Assembly (NCBI GenBank): GCA_032718475.1
Contig: JAUCBJ010007699.1
Span: 1 to 64,000 of the forward strand
DNA: 64,000 bases
Source of the DNA: Nemertoderma westbladi
Taxonomy: Eukaryota > Xenacoelomorpha > Nemertodermatida > Nemertodermatidae
Direction: 5' to 3'
Positions 11,470 through 21,660 of the stretch are shown here, one piece after another. How positions within the stretch are numbered: position 1 is the first letter of the stretch; each line of letters opens with the position of its first letter. The position numbers and the translations under genes were made by a program. Under the pieces are notes generated by a model. That model was not told the DNA's origin. It saw only the letters and a program-made list of their open reading frames with translations, and did no database searches.

Positions 11470-12436
11470 GTGATACTACGAGCATTAATTAAAACTAAAA
11501 TTGCTTTACGAACACGAATTGTGAATCATACCAGTGACTACCGAGTAGAGCTGAGAGATGAGTTCTCAATCTGTAGAGCAATGCAATGCAGTAGTGTAAT
11601 GAACAATGCAATAGAGGAGCCTGGCATACTATCTCTTGGGCCCACCGATGCGCATTCTACAACAAACGAGTGAAATCCGGTATACTTGACCGAGATTCTA
11701 CAAGAAACTAACGTTGAAGCCACTTCGTTGGAACCTTCAATGCAACATCCTCGAGAGGACGCTCAACTTCGCATACTTCAATCCCACAAAATGGGACAAG
11801 ACGTTAAGAGGATGATCAACATTGAGGAAAACCCGAATCGCAGATCCGGATTACCCGAGATACCGTTTCTCTTCCTACTCGACAACGATCTAACAAAACT
11901 GCAGGCAAAACAGGCGTTCCTACGGCGGCAGTCTCGCGGAAGTAGTAAATCGAGATCACTCCAACCGGACTACCTTTCCACCTCAGTTGCGCCAGTTAGT
12001 TCTCCGGGTCGTGTTGCACAGGTGTCGCGACCACGTAAATGCGGCTGATATACGCAACAATGTTCCCATCAGTCGAATGGTTCAGGGGCTTTCGGAAAAC
12101 GAGTAGGAGGAGAAACCAATCTCGATGATCCATTTCTGGAATGTGTTTTATTAAATGCGTGTTCACTTAAAAACAAACTTACAGATCTTGAGTGGATTCA
12201 GGAAACTTGTAATTATGCGTTGATTGGAATTACTGAGTCGACAGAGTTGAGGGTTGACAGAAGAAATTATTACTGATAAGATGCTTAGTTGCAATAACAA
12301 ATTCAGAGTATTTAGAAGTGACCGTGGATCAACTGGTGGTGGAGTTGCAGTTCTAGTTAGGGACGGGAATAAATGTGTGCCAGTTCCACTTCCTTCCCAT
12401 TTTGAAGGTATTGTGGAAGTTGTAGCAGTTGATTTA
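11470..12436 (+). pseudogene. LINE D, 5' part: upstream ORF and endonuclease N-terminus
   Basis: A frame beginning at ATG 11686 codes for a polar protein, meets TGA at 12046, and continues in the same frame into LLNACSLKNKLTDLEW and LIGITES. These match motif I and II regions of the apurinic-type endonuclease of CR1/Daphne-like non-LTR elements. Two stops follow at about 12274. The domain resumes in another frame with FRVFRSDRGSTGGGVAVLV. The copy is dead. It is interrupted at 12436 by a solo LTR and resumes at 13053. It lies antisense in TTLL3 intron 4. Confidence 0.7.
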
Positions 12437-13052
12437 TGTGAGCGGATTCAATTCCGCTGCATTACTCTCACAAAGTTAGGACAGTGGAGCCTTTTCAGTA
12501 ATATGTCGGAGGTACGAGATTGGTTATTACCAATCTCGTACCACAACCAATAACGTGGATAACACAAACCCCAAAACCACACAAAGGGAGGTTAGAGGTC
12601 AAACCACCTCGAGAGGGAAAGTAACCAACAGGGGACAACAGGGGGGGGGGGGGGGGGAAGCACTCCCAGAGAGGTGAGAGGCGTGAAGTAGGTTATCAGC
12701 CAATAGGAGCGGGGGAAAGCATCCACTGGACAAAGGCCACAGTAATGTAGAAATGATTACATATATTGTCAATGCATTCAGATGTCAGTTCAGTTATTCC
12801 AGTCATTAGTTTGAGTGCAGACCGGTGACATCTTTCACCGTCACCGTCACCGTCACCATCACCGATATATTATCACTACCGTATGTATACATTACATATA
12901 TTTCAACCTATGAACTGTGCTATCATTATTATTCATTTATCGATATTAACCAGCGAATATCAAAGCGATAACAACAAACTGCCATTTTATTTCAATACCA
13001 CACGGTGACGCGTAGTCTAACAAACCGGTCGGGATCCCTTGATCCCGTCACA
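12437..13052 (+). mobile_element. Solo LTR, family S copy 1
   Basis: A 616-bp insert begins TGTGAGCGGATT and ends GATCCCGTCACA. It is flanked on both sides by ATTTA (12432-12436 and 13053-13057). Removing the insert and one ATTTA restores the endonuclease reading frame (...VDL then VGSSPGWF), so the borders are exact. TG...CA ends with a 5-bp duplication are those of an LTR. No internal region is present, so recombination has left a solo LTR. It contains a 14-bp perfect hairpin (12511-12542), an 18-G run near 12641 and a CACCGT run near 12836-12862. Related copies are at 20804 and 55639. Confidence 0.85.
12511..12542. promoter_or_regulatory. Conserved hairpin of LTR family S, copy 1
   Basis: GGTACGAGATTGGT - TATT - ACCAATCTCGTACC is a perfect 14-bp stem 75 bp from the LTR start. 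Equivalent stems occur at 20878-20909 and 56103-56131 with paired changes. Confidence 0.8.
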
Positions 13053-13582
13053 ATTTAGTAGGTAGTTCTCCTGGTTGGTTCATTTGTGTTTATAGGTCTG
13101 GTAACAAAGCAACTATTGATTTTGATAAATCGCTAGTTGAGTGTCTGAATTTCCTTTGTGATATTAGTTATCCCTGTGCTGTTGTTGGTGACTTCAATTT
13201 GCCCGACTATAATTGGGTAAATTTAAAACACCCTAATAATGCTGGTTACAATATTCTAGCTGAGTGTTTTTTGGAGAATAGTTTAAAACAGCTGCAATTA
13301 ATACCTACCAGAGGTGATAATGTATTGGATTTAATATTTGCTAGTGAAGACGTTTTTATTTCTAATATTGACGTTATAGAACCATTTTCTACAAGTGATC
13401 ATTCTTCGGTAATATTTAATATTTTAGCTGCCAACTGCAAAGTAACAGACGAGAATATTGGTTTTTACGATTTTAAACGTGCTGATTATGGTGAAATAAA
13501 TGGAGACTGGTCATCATTATTTATGAACTGTGTATCTGTAAACGATTTTTGGGATATTTTTAGTGCTACTTTGCGTTCTTGA
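13053..13582 (+). pseudogene. LINE D, endonuclease C-terminal half
   Basis: The frame reads GSSPGWFICVYRSG, then CAVVGDFNLPDYNW (GDFN is an endonuclease active-site motif), then TSDHSSVIF (SDH motif near the end of the domain). It stops at 13580-13582. It is the direct continuation of the endonuclease interrupted by the solo LTR. Confidence 0.8.
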
Positions 13583-13642
13583 ATTTAACTTTTTATTCCA
13601 TTTATATGTTTTGAGTCCAAGAGAAAGGTTTTCCTTGAATTC

Positions 13643-14047
13643 GTGCGAATTTTGCAAAGAAGAAAAAAGTTACTCTGGCGACGCCGGCACATATTAAATG
13701 GTGATGTTGAGTACAAAAAGTGCGCCAAAGCAGCCGCTCAGGCTACTTTTCGTGCAGCATGTATAAGGGAGAACCATATTCTTAGCTCTGGAAATATCAG
13801 TGACATATTTACATACATTAATTCCAAACGTAAACTTAATTCAGGTATTTCACCTTTTAAGTATAAAGGGGCTACTGTTGTGGATAACTGTGAAAAAGCA
13901 CACATTCTGTCTCAGGTTTTCTCTGAAAATTTTTCGGTTGATAATGGTATTCTACCAGTTTTTGAACGACGGGTTTCACCTATTGTAAATTTATCTAGTG
14001 TTGAATTTACACCAGCTAAGATTGTGAGGATATTAAGTAAATTTTAA
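13643..14047 (+). pseudogene. LINE D, linker before reverse transcriptase
   Basis: The 134-residue open stretch begins MRILQRRKKLLWRRR and contains a Lys/Arg-rich linker and an EKAHILSQVFSENFS motif. This is typical of the region between endonuclease and RT in CR1-like elements. It stops at 14045-14047 before any RT motif, and the downstream sequence is unrelated, so the element is 3'-truncated here. Confidence 0.65.
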
Positions 14048-14119
14048 GCGAATACTAGTAGAACGCCAGTGTAACCTGGTTGTTTTCTCCTCGACCACAT
14101 TTTTACTGGTATCGAGTGT

Positions 14120-14335
14120 TGATATAAAAGGTGCCGTTTGCCCTTCGGTTATCACCTTAACTGTCTCACTAATATTACGAATTTCACTTGCACAACTTAT
14201 CATATAATGTTAGTTTTACTTTGTTATTCTGATTGCAAAGTTTAGTTTAGTTTGATAAATCATTTGCTATTTACGTTAAAATATACTGCAAACTCTGAAC
14301 ATGTAGCTTTTAGCCTTTCAGTTTTAATGAGGCTA
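14120..14335 (+). repeat. Direct repeat R, copy 1
   Basis: From ATATAAAAGGTGCCGTTTGC to GTAGCTTTTAGCC this is a diverged copy of 15487-15690. Both begin with a TATAAAAGG word and share ACGTTAA, ATATACT and GTAGCTTTT in order. The two copies bracket the LINE A fragment at 14715-15465. Their nature is unknown. Confidence 0.55.
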
Positions 14336-14714
14336 TATGCCTCAAAAAGCTATCCCCATTGTCGTACTTAATTTAAATAAACATTCCATGACAATAGCTT
14401 ACAGTATTACCATTTAGTTTCGTGTAATAACAAAATGTAGATATTCACCGCGTGACAGTATAAAATTAATGAAGTAATAAGCCTATTTAATTTAATTATA
14501 CTTGTACTGATTCGATTTATTTAAATAACATATTTTTTACATAAATTTTTAATCGCGCTAGAACCTTGTATGCACATAATAATGTTTCAATTTTACCTGT
14601 GTCTGTACAATGTACATGATGTTACTAATGTATTTTAATCAAATGTATAATTAATTATTGCATAATTGTAATGTAATGTATTTTTACACTAGACCGTATT
14701 TTTACGTGTTTTTA
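14336..14714. other. AT-rich intron sequence, nothing recognised
   Basis: Intron 4 of the TTLL3-like gene. No gene or repeat is seen beyond two copies of tttttacactaga near 14683 and 14711. Confidence 0.4.
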
Positions 14715-15465
14715 CACTAGAGGGAGCCCAACGGCTCCTCAGCTCATTAGAACATGCTGCTTCTAGTGTTGGTCTTTTTATTAACTCCAGAAAGACCACA
14801 ATTTTGACAGTTAACTTTGAAAGTTCTCAGCAAGCTCCGGATGAGCATAAGCTCAAAGGATGGTATGCTTGAGCATGTGGACGACTTCTGTTACCTGGGA
14901 TCATGGATCCGGAAGTCAGGTGAGGACCTTCGAATACGTAAGGGAAAGGCATGGGCAGCCTTGAATAGGCTTTCCAGGATTTGGAAGTCACCTAGAATTA
15001 ATCGGAAACTTAAGGTCCGATTATTTAGAGCAGCAGTAGTTCCAGTACTCCTCTATGGGAGTCCATGCTGGGCTCTAACTGCTGAGGACACCAAATCTCT
15101 GGATGGCACATTCACAAGAATGCTACGCCGGGTTCATTGTGTCAAGTACAATGCACACATCTCCAACCTGACACTATATAACATTGGAGGTGTCTCATTG
15201 GTTCCCTCAAGCTTGACACTAGAACAAATTCGCCTCCGCTTTGCAGGACATTGCTTTCGCCGTGAGGACCAGCATCATTGGCAGCCTCATGGAGTGAATA
15301 AGCATGGTGGACAGCCCATGACTTTCTTGAGACGCATCTTAAAGGAAACTGGTCTTGAAGATGCGGATGATCTAGCAAATGTCATGGGTGATAGGGAGTT
15401 GTGGCGGCGCAATTTTGTCGACAAGCCGGCACAGCATTCTTAAAAATGCAGCTGCAATGCAGCAT
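14715..15465 (+). pseudogene. LINE A fragment 1, RT C-terminus to 3' end
   Basis: The fragment starts inside RT with SSLEHAASSVGLFINSRKTT. After a frameshift near 14815 it runs as a 208-residue frame (14817-15443) with FCYLGSWI, VRLFRAAVVPVLLYGSPCW, RLRFAGHCFRRED and VMGDRELWRRNF. These are the thumb and C-terminal motifs of the LINE group related to 'endonuclease-reverse transcriptase' genes. It ends in an AGTAGTAGTAGTA tail. It is 5'-truncated, as expected for target-primed reverse transcription. Related pieces are at 19915, 30993/45226 and 47763. Confidence 0.8.
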
Positions 15466-15486
15466 GCCGATACTAGTAGTAGTAGT

Positions 15487-15690
15487 ACTATAAAAGGTGC
15501 AGTTCGTCCTTTAGTTATCACTTAGCCTAACTTAGTTTAACTTCTACACTTCATATTTAGTTGAATCTTTAAAAGTGAAATCTTATTACTTTTAAAACTT
15601 TAGTTATGTTGTAAATGTTTAGTTTGTATTTCTGATTTACGTTAACATATACTTAAAAACTCAAACTATGTAGCTTTTGACGTATCTATC
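15487..15690 (+). repeat. Direct repeat R, copy 2
   Basis: Begins TATAAAAGGTGCAGTTCGTC immediately after the LINE A tail, and aligns with 14120-14335. Confidence 0.55.
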
Positions 15691-16089
15691 TTGATGCCCC
15701 AGCCTAACATTTGACGAATGACTGCCTAAACCTTTAGGCGACAGCAACGCAAGGGGGAGGAATGTCTCAAACGCATAAGGGACCCTCACCAATTGCCCAC
15801 ATGCATTCGAAAGTGATCCGCAAGCCTAGTGAGACTACCCAAGCCAAAGGTAAGACTTCGTTCGACGCTTTTACCCGCTGTAACACCGTAGATCAGGGTT
15901 AAGTGTGATGGCGTCCTGGGACGCCATAAAATTTAGGGGCGAAATATCTTGGATCCAGCCAGAAACCCCACAGTTGACCTGCATGATCTACAGGTGCTAA
16001 CAGGTGCGAGTTGGTGCTAGTAGTGCGCTCAGGTACACTAAGTGCAAATAGCACACTCCGTAATTTGGTGACTTTACCGTACTAGCTAT
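15691..16089. other. No feature recognised
   Basis: Intron 4 sequence without a recognisable gene or tandem repeat. Confidence 0.35.
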
Positions 16090-16330
16090 TCCAAGGTCCC
16101 ACCTTGGTGTAGTGGTTGCATTGAATTCACATCTCCTGTAGGTCGTGGGCTCGATCCTCACATGGGCCAGGGCAGTTTTCGTTTCGGCACGAATGCTTTA
16201 AAGGGACCAGCCAGGGCGCATCTCTGCCTTGCATCCTTAAGTGGTAGCTAAATGGGACCACACTGGAAATAAGTCGTCTGACTTTGTGTGTAATCCCTGG
16301 CCTAGCGGCCGAAGAAAATTTACTTTTTTT
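16090..16330 (+). mobile_element. tRNA-derived SINE with a CR1/L2-type tail
   Basis: The head has TTGGTGTAGTGGTTGCA (box A-like, as in Glu/Gly-type tRNA genes) near 16104 and GGGCTCGATCCTC (box B) near 16147. The body follows. From 16254 it carries the motif GGGACC...TGGAAATAAG...TAATCCC, which is also the 3' tail of the CR1-like LINE at 16853-19565. A short head from a tRNA, a body and a LINE-like tail together make a SINE. It sits antisense in TTLL3 intron 4. Confidence 0.75.
16254..16297 (+). promoter_or_regulatory. SINE 3' stem-loop, RT recognition element
   Basis: The nested pairs are GGGA/TCCC (16254-57 with 16294-97), CACAC/GTGTG (16259-63 with 16286-90) and AAGTC/GACTT (16271-75 with 16280-84), with loop GTCT. 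The unpaired GGAAATA-type and TAA segments match the LINE copy at 19417-19458. Confidence 0.8.
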
Positions 16331-16379
16331 ACTCAGTAGGCCTACTGGACGGGTGTAGTTACTAACACCGTATTTGCCC

Positions 16380-16850
16380 GATGGAATTGTGAATATAGAA
16401 GGAGAGAGCGCCCCTTTTGACGTCAGTTTGTAAGTATTTACGCTTTTAGAGAGCGACTAGCTTATTCTAGTAGCTAGCGCCCGAATTATTATTTTGTTAA
16501 AAGTCACCAAAACCTAGTATTATAGATCGTGAAAACATTGCGCTTTGCCATAACATACGCACACACACATACGCGTCTTAGATTTCTGTTCTACTACTGA
16601 TATTATTATATTTTGACTGTCTTATCCGCCGGCAGTATCGTTTACGCTCGTGTTCGGTCAACTCACTGGCTCGTTATTATACCCATATAAATCACACCGC
16701 GGCAAGTCTGCAGTAGTTTTAGGTCCATTAGCGGTAGTTAGGATTCGCTGCGCGGGATTGTTTCTCGCGAGTTTGGTCTGTTTTCTGTAGACTGTATTTC
16801 TGCCTCACCGGTTAGTGACCGGTCACCCTGATTGTCAAGTTAGCCCGGGC
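16380..16850 (+). mobile_element. LTR-like fragment with promoter module
   Basis: It contains CATATAAATCACACCGCGGC, GGATTCGCTGCGCGGGATT and TTTCTGCCTCACCGGTTA, the module also found reversed at 4518-4695. It also contains a CTAGCTTATTCTAGTAGCTAG stretch similar to that flank. It ends against the truncated 5' end of the CR1-like LINE. It is probably a partial LTR of the same family as the element at 1-5.7 kb. Terminal repeats or a target duplication were not found. Confidence 0.45.
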
Positions 16851-16852
16851 AA

Positions 16853-19225
16853 TTGATTCGCCCAAGTTTAGTGGAAGACATCAGGCACCGATCGCGCCTT
16901 TGTAATAATACCGATATTATTTCTCAATCTGGGGTTTTACCTATAGGTCTAAGCGATCATTTTATAGTTTTTTGCACAAGAAAGACACAAAAATCTTTTT
17001 TCGGGGATCATAAAACAGTAACAGTTAGGTCTATGAAAAATTACAGCAAGGAACGCTTTTTAAGTTTGTTAGTTAATTCTGACTGGGAACCCTGTTTTAA
17101 GGCCGCTGACATTAACCTTGCGTACACTGTTTTTAAAGATATATTTTTAAAGGCACTTAATACTGTAGCACCAATTAAAGAAATTAGTCTTAAACAACGC
17201 ACTGAGCCCTGGATGACCTCGGGTATTCTTAGTAATATCAGAGAAAGAGATAACTATTTGTATAAATTTAGGAAATACCGTGTTTTAGCTGATTATAATA
17301 ATTACTGCAAATATAGAAACCTTGTCCAACGGGAAATAAAAAAAGCTAAATCTGAATATTTGTACAACAAAATAAGTGAGAATAAAGATAATCCAAAAAG
17401 TCTATGGTCTACCCTAAAATCTTTAGGTTATAAAAACCTTAAATCTAAATCGAATATTGTTCTGCAAGATAACGGTGAGCTGATTCATGATCATACTCTA
17501 GTTAGTAATTTATTTAATAATTATTTTACTAATGTTGCCTCTAATTTAGTTAAGAAATTACCGTTATCAAGTAATAAATATAGTATAGGGTCCGAAACTC
17601 TAAATAATTTTTATTTAGAAAAGTTACAAAATTCAGAAAAGTTATTTTTAAAACCCGTTTCTGAGGATTTCGTTTTTAAAAATCTACTTAGCCTATCAGC
17701 CTCAAAAAGTACCGGTCTAGACCTAATACCTGCCCGTTTTCTTAAGGATGGTGCTGAAGTACTTAAAGTGCCTATTACTTTTATTATTAATTACTCTATC
17801 GTAGATAATGTAGTACCAGACGAACTGAAATTAGCTAAGGTTGTTCCTCTGTATAAAAAGAATAGTAAAGTAGAACCCTGTAATTACAGACCTGTTAGTA
17901 TCTTAAGTATTGTATCTAAAATTCTAGAACGTTCTGTTTTTCTACAGCTGGAGGCACATCTTAGTAGGCTAAATCTGATCTATGAACTTCAGTCCGGTTT
18001 TCGTAAATCATATTCTACAGACACCTGCCTTATTAACTTAACTGATACAATTAGATGTAATAACGCAAAGGGTTTATATACTGGTATGGTAATGTTGGAC
18101 CTACAAAAGGCTTTCGATACTGTAGATCACGAAATTCTGCTTGGTAAGTTAGGCCTGATGGGTGTAGGTTCTATAGACTGGTTCAAGTCCTACCTGTCAG
18201 ACAGAGGTCAAACTGTAGTCATTAGCAAATCGCTGTCTACTGTACAAGAGATTACCTGTGGTGTACCGCAAGGTAGTATATTAGGTCCTCTGCTTTTTGT
18301 ATGCTATGTAAATGATATGATAAGTAGTATAGATCCCGATTTTAAACTCATTTTATATGCCGACGACAGTGCTCTTATTTTCTCTCATAAAGATCCTATC
18401 CATATTTCCCAAAAGTTAAGTGCAGTTCTAGAATCCTGTAATGAGTGGTTGGTTGATAATAAGCTATCCATTCACTACGGTAAAACTGAAAGTATTTTGT
18501 TTGGTTCCAAAAGAAAGTTAAAGAAGGTAACTAAGTTTGAAGTCACTAGTAATGGACATAAGATTGAAAATAAAAAGGAAGTTAAATATTTAGGCGCCAC
18601 ATTGGATAACTGCTTATCAGGAGAAAGTACAGTGAAAAACATTTTCTCGAAAGTTAACAGTAGGCTTAGGTTTCTATACAGAAATAAAAATAGTTTGAAC
18701 ACCGACTCCCGCAAGTTACTTTGCTCTTCTTTAATACAGTGTCACATGGACTATGCGTGCTCTTCTTGGTATGAAGGCTTAACCAAACAGCTTAAATGTA
18801 AATTACAAGTAGCTCAGAATAAAGTAGTACGATTTATTAAAGACTACAAACCTAGGCACCACCTAACTCCAGATGACTTTTCTGAATCTGGACTACTTAA
18901 CTTAGATAGTAGAGTTAAGCAGCTACGCCTTAACCATGTGCATAAAGTGTATAATGGTAAATGTCCCAATTACCTAAAACAAAAATTCAACAGAGTACGC
19001 GATACACACTCTTACAGTACCAGAGCTAGTGCTTCAAACTTCTACCTCCCGAATTGTAAATCCTTTGAATCTGATACTTTCTTTTTTAACGGCATAAAAA
19101 ATTGGAACGCTCTGCCTAATGAAATTAAAAACCTAAATAATCAACATTCTTTTAAATCTGCAGTTAAATCTCATCTCCGTGTGCAATGTAAAAATAGGTA
19201 CAATAGTGCTACAGTAAGTTATTAG
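16853..19225 (+). CDS. CR1-like LINE reverse transcriptase, open but 5'-truncated
   Basis: A 790-codon frame is open from 16853 (a TTG, not ATG; TAG lies at 16841-16843). It begins inside the endonuclease end, with only the [10 protein letters not shown] motif left. RT follows: [21 protein letters not shown] (motif A, catalytic Asp), [14 protein letters not shown] (B), YADDSALIF (C, catalytic Asp pair), then thumb and [10 protein letters not shown]. The C-terminus ends with WNALPNEI and [10 protein letters not shown], as in CR1/Jockey-group elements. There are no stops or frameshifts, so insertion was recent. Without the endonuclease it should not be autonomous. A LTR-like promoter fragment lies just upstream in the same direction. 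Confidence 0.85.
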   Translation: MIRPSLVEDIRHRSRLCNNTDIISQSGVLPIGLSDHFIVFCTRKTQKSFFGDHKTVTVRSMKNYSKERFLSLLVNSDWEPCFKAADINLAYTVFKDIFLKALNTVAPIKEISLKQRTEPWMTSGILSNIRERDNYLYKFRKYRVLADYNNYCKYRNLVQREIKKAKSEYLYNKISENKDNPKSLWSTLKSLGYKNLKSKSNIVLQDNGELIHDHTLVSNLFNNYFTNVASNLVKKLPLSSNKYSIGSETLNNFYLEKLQNSEKLFLKPVSEDFVFKNLLSLSASKSTGLDLIPARFLKDGAEVLKVPITFIINYSIVDNVVPDELKLAKVVPLYKKNSKVEPCNYRPVSILSIVSKILERSVFLQLEAHLSRLNLIYELQSGFRKSYSTDTCLINLTDTIRCNNAKGLYTGMVMLDLQKAFDTVDHEILLGKLGLMGVGSIDWFKSYLSDRGQTVVISKSLSTVQEITCGVPQGSILGPLLFVCYVNDMISSIDPDFKLILYADDSALIFSHKDPIHISQKLSAVLESCNEWLVDNKLSIHYGKTESILFGSKRKLKKVTKFEVTSNGHKIENKKEVKYLGATLDNCLSGESTVKNIFSKVNSRLRFLYRNKNSLNTDSRKLLCSSLIQCHMDYACSSWYEGLTKQLKCKLQVAQNKVVRFIKDYKPRHHLTPDDFSESGLLNLDSRVKQLRLNHVHKVYNGKCPNYLKQKFNRVRDTHSYSTRASASNFYLPNCKSFESDTFFFNGIKNWNALPNEIKNLNNQHSFKSAVKSHLRVQCKNRYNSATVSY

Positions 19226-19565
19226 TTTATTAATTATTTACTATTTATACTGTAATTACGTTTTATAATAAATTGTTCTGTACATTACATCTTTATCGTT
19301 GAGTCGGACATTGTCACGCTCTCGGTAAAGTTGTACATGTACATAGTGTAATTACGTTTTATATGGGTTTTAGGTTAGCGTAGTGTAATATTGTATTTGT
19401 AACCAAGTAACATAAAGGACCCCCTTGGAAATAAGCTGCAAAGCTTTAGGGGTAATCCTATATGTTATGTTGGACAATACCTTTATACCGGTACATTGTT
19501 TGGTGTATTTGTTATTGTTTTTACATAATGTATAAATAAATCTATCTATCTATCAGCAGCAGCAG
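19226..19565 (+). mobile_element. CR1-like LINE 3' UTR with microsatellite end
   Basis: After the stop there is a 3' UTR containing the stem-loop at 19417-19458, then TATAAATAAA and a TCTATCTATCTATC run at 19541-19554. Ending in short tandem repeats rather than poly(A) is typical of CR1/L2-type elements. A CAGCAGCAGCAG run follows. The words catctttatcgttgagtc near 19289 recur at 26409. Confidence 0.75.
19417..19458 (+). promoter_or_regulatory. LINE 3' stem-loop, RT recognition element
   Basis: The nested pairs are GGA/TCC (19417-19 with 19456-58), CCCCT/AGGGG (19421-25 with 19448-52) and AAGCT/AGCTT (19433-37 with 19442-46), with loop GCAA. Five pairs differ from the SINE stem at 16254-16297, and both partners have changed in each. 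Confidence 0.8.
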
Positions 19566-19914
19566 TTTGTGTACTTTTAGTATCTATTATTAGGCCCCGA
19601 CTGCATTGGAACTTTACATCACTACTTGATTAATTTAATACTAGCAATGAATGTATCTGGAGTTGGGAGATATTAATATAATGGTGGAGGTCATTACGAA
19701 CCTTAGTAGGACCTAAGTCGATTCCTACTGGGGTACTTTACTCCTTACGGTATCGAGTCTGTATGTTGAGTTGAGTTAGGTAGTTGCCAATCTCAATACT
19801 GCAATATAATATACCTTATTGGAACATTGTTATTTATTGTTCAGTTGACTGCCTATGGCAGAACATACCAATAATATAATATAATTTACGATTGTCTTGA
19901 CCTTGAGTGCTCAT
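19566..19914. other. No feature recognised
   Basis: AT-rich intron 4 sequence. No gene, RNA or repeat seen. Confidence 0.35.
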
Positions 19915-20050
19915 CTTAACTGACCTTGAAGATACGGATAATCTCGCAAAAGTCATGGGTGCATTTTGGCGGCGCAATTTAGTTGACAAGCTGACATTTT
20001 TAATTTAACATTTTTAATAAATATGCAGCTGCAATGCAGCATGCCGAATA
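19915..20050 (+). mobile_element. LINE A 3'-end fragment 2
   Basis: It reads in pieces as LTDLEDTDNLAKVMG and FWRRNLVDKLT, then ATGCAGCTGCAATGCAGCATGC. This matches the last codons and 3' UTR of the LINE A fragment at 14715-15465. It is a very short 5'-truncated copy, 27 bp from the exon 4 donor. Confidence 0.7.
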
Positions 20051-20076
20051 TAAATACTGTAGCTAGGTTTGCTTAC

Positions 20077-20762
20077 CTTAAACCATCGATATCCAACATT
20101 GGCCACACTGCTCTCAGTTGGAACAACAGCGACTCGCAGTCGCCTAAGAAAGCTCTGCAATTTCCAATGACACCGCCATTCCAGACAAGCTTGTAGTAGT
20201 CATTGAGGAACGTGTTCCACGTGGAATCCGAATTCGCGGTCGGTGTCTCTCCTCTATCTATATCGTCATTCATTTTACTTTTAAGAAATTTTCGAAGGAC
20301 ACTGATGGATTGAACAACTATTGAGTTGGATACTGATACTATTTTTTTCTTCAACTTTCCGGTTGTGTCCGGTTTGTTTCCGGTTGGTTCACTTTGTATA
20401 TTTTCCGAGTTCGATGTTACTTTAATTTGACTGCTGTTACCAACAGTGTCTTTGGATTGATCATTTTCTAGGTATTTCTTCTTAGCATCATTAGCATCGT
20501 CAGTCTGTGGCTCATTATTTACTTCCTGACTATCAACGGGGCTTGAATTATGAACGTGAAGAGATTCATCTCTTAGCGAATCCTCCTGCAAACAATACTC
20601 CGAGACCCATCGAAGGACCGACATACACGCGGTCAGATAGAAATCCTCTATGAACGCATCTCTGTCGTCGGCGGAACCGAGTTTATAGCAGCGAGGGAAA
20701 AACTGATCCGGGTCCAAGTCTAGGAACCAGTGGAGTTGGCGGAGGTTTTCGCACAAACCAAC
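20077..20762 (-). CDS. TTLL3: TTLL3-like exon 4
   Basis: It begins at gattttag|GTT GGT TTG TGC (acceptor at 20763-20764) and ends TTTAAG|GTAAGC (donor 20076). The N-terminal part, VGLCENLRQLHWFLDLDPD then FFPRCYKL and AFIEDFYLTA, is the TTLL3/TTLL8 signature block that precedes the ATP-grasp core. A low-complexity Asp/Asn/Lys/Ser insert follows. Then come WNTFLNDYYKLVWNGG and AVWPMLDIDGL, where the family has a PQ-x-DIDG-like motif just before WIVKP. The exon is 228 codons plus two bases, and its last codon is completed by exon 5. It is read as protein coding without a stop. Confidence 0.88.
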
Positions 20763-20803
20763 CTAAAATCGAAATATTTGCAAAAATATTTGTGATTTAC
20801 TCC

Positions 20804-21213
20804 TGTGAGCGGATTCAATTCCGCCTCACTATCCCCATAAAGTTGGGAAGTGGCGCCCTTTTTTCAGCAATATTGGAGATACGAGATTAATAGCAATCAA
20901 TCTCGTATCACACCCAATAACGGGACAACATACACCCCAAGAGCCACACAAAGGGAGGTTAGAGGTCAAACCACCTCGAGAGGGCAGATAACCAACAGCG
21001 GGGGGGGGGGGGGGGGGGGGAGAGGTGAGGCGTGAAGTGGGTTATAGGCCAATGGGAGACCGGGAAAGCATCCGCTAAGTAATAAGGCCACAGTACCGTA
21101 AGGGTGATTAGATATATTATCAGTATATTGTCATTCCAGTTTTAGTTTACTCAGTCACTCAGTGCAGACCGGTGAGATTTCGCACCGTCACCGTCAGTAT
21201 ATATATATATATA
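20804..21213 (+). mobile_element. LTR family S copy 2 (truncated)
   Basis: It starts TGTGAGCGGATTCAATTCCG as copy 1 does. It keeps the hairpin 75 bp in (20878-20909), the aaagggaggttagaggtcaa block, a G run (about 21001-21020) and CACCGTCACCGTCA. It then ends in a TA dinucleotide run at 21197-21214, where LINE B1 begins on the other strand. The 3' third of the LTR is missing. Confidence 0.75.
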
Positions 21214-21382
21214 TGTTTTATTGACCAATTACGAAGTTTGATAAATTCAATATAGTAACACCAAACGCATTAGTCCAAATTATACAACTAGTAGGTAATT
21301 AATAGTATCACTTAAATACAAAGGCTGACAAAGGCTGTATACAAAGGCTGAATTATTAAATTATTACTTTAATCTAGTTCAC

Positions 21383-21415
<33 letters not shown>

Positions 21416-21660
21416 AATTATATGACCTAGATATATAATGACCTAGACACTATCATTAAGCCACAGAATAATCAATTTCATCAAATATTATTTTAAATTA
21501 AGGCTAGCTACATAACATTACACCAAAATATATATTTGTGGATTTCAATTAAATCATAAACTTAGTACACAGGCGTCTATTATAACCATTATACTAAAAA
21601 TGCGAATAATATATAAATTTGAATCAGAGAATTGTATTTCATTATAAAAACAAAAACAAA

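Noticed and set aside
21384-21413. Poly(A) tail of LINE B1
   Set aside because: LINE B1 is on the minus strand, so its tail would read as T on the + strand. This run is A, and the LINE has its own TA-run end near 21200.
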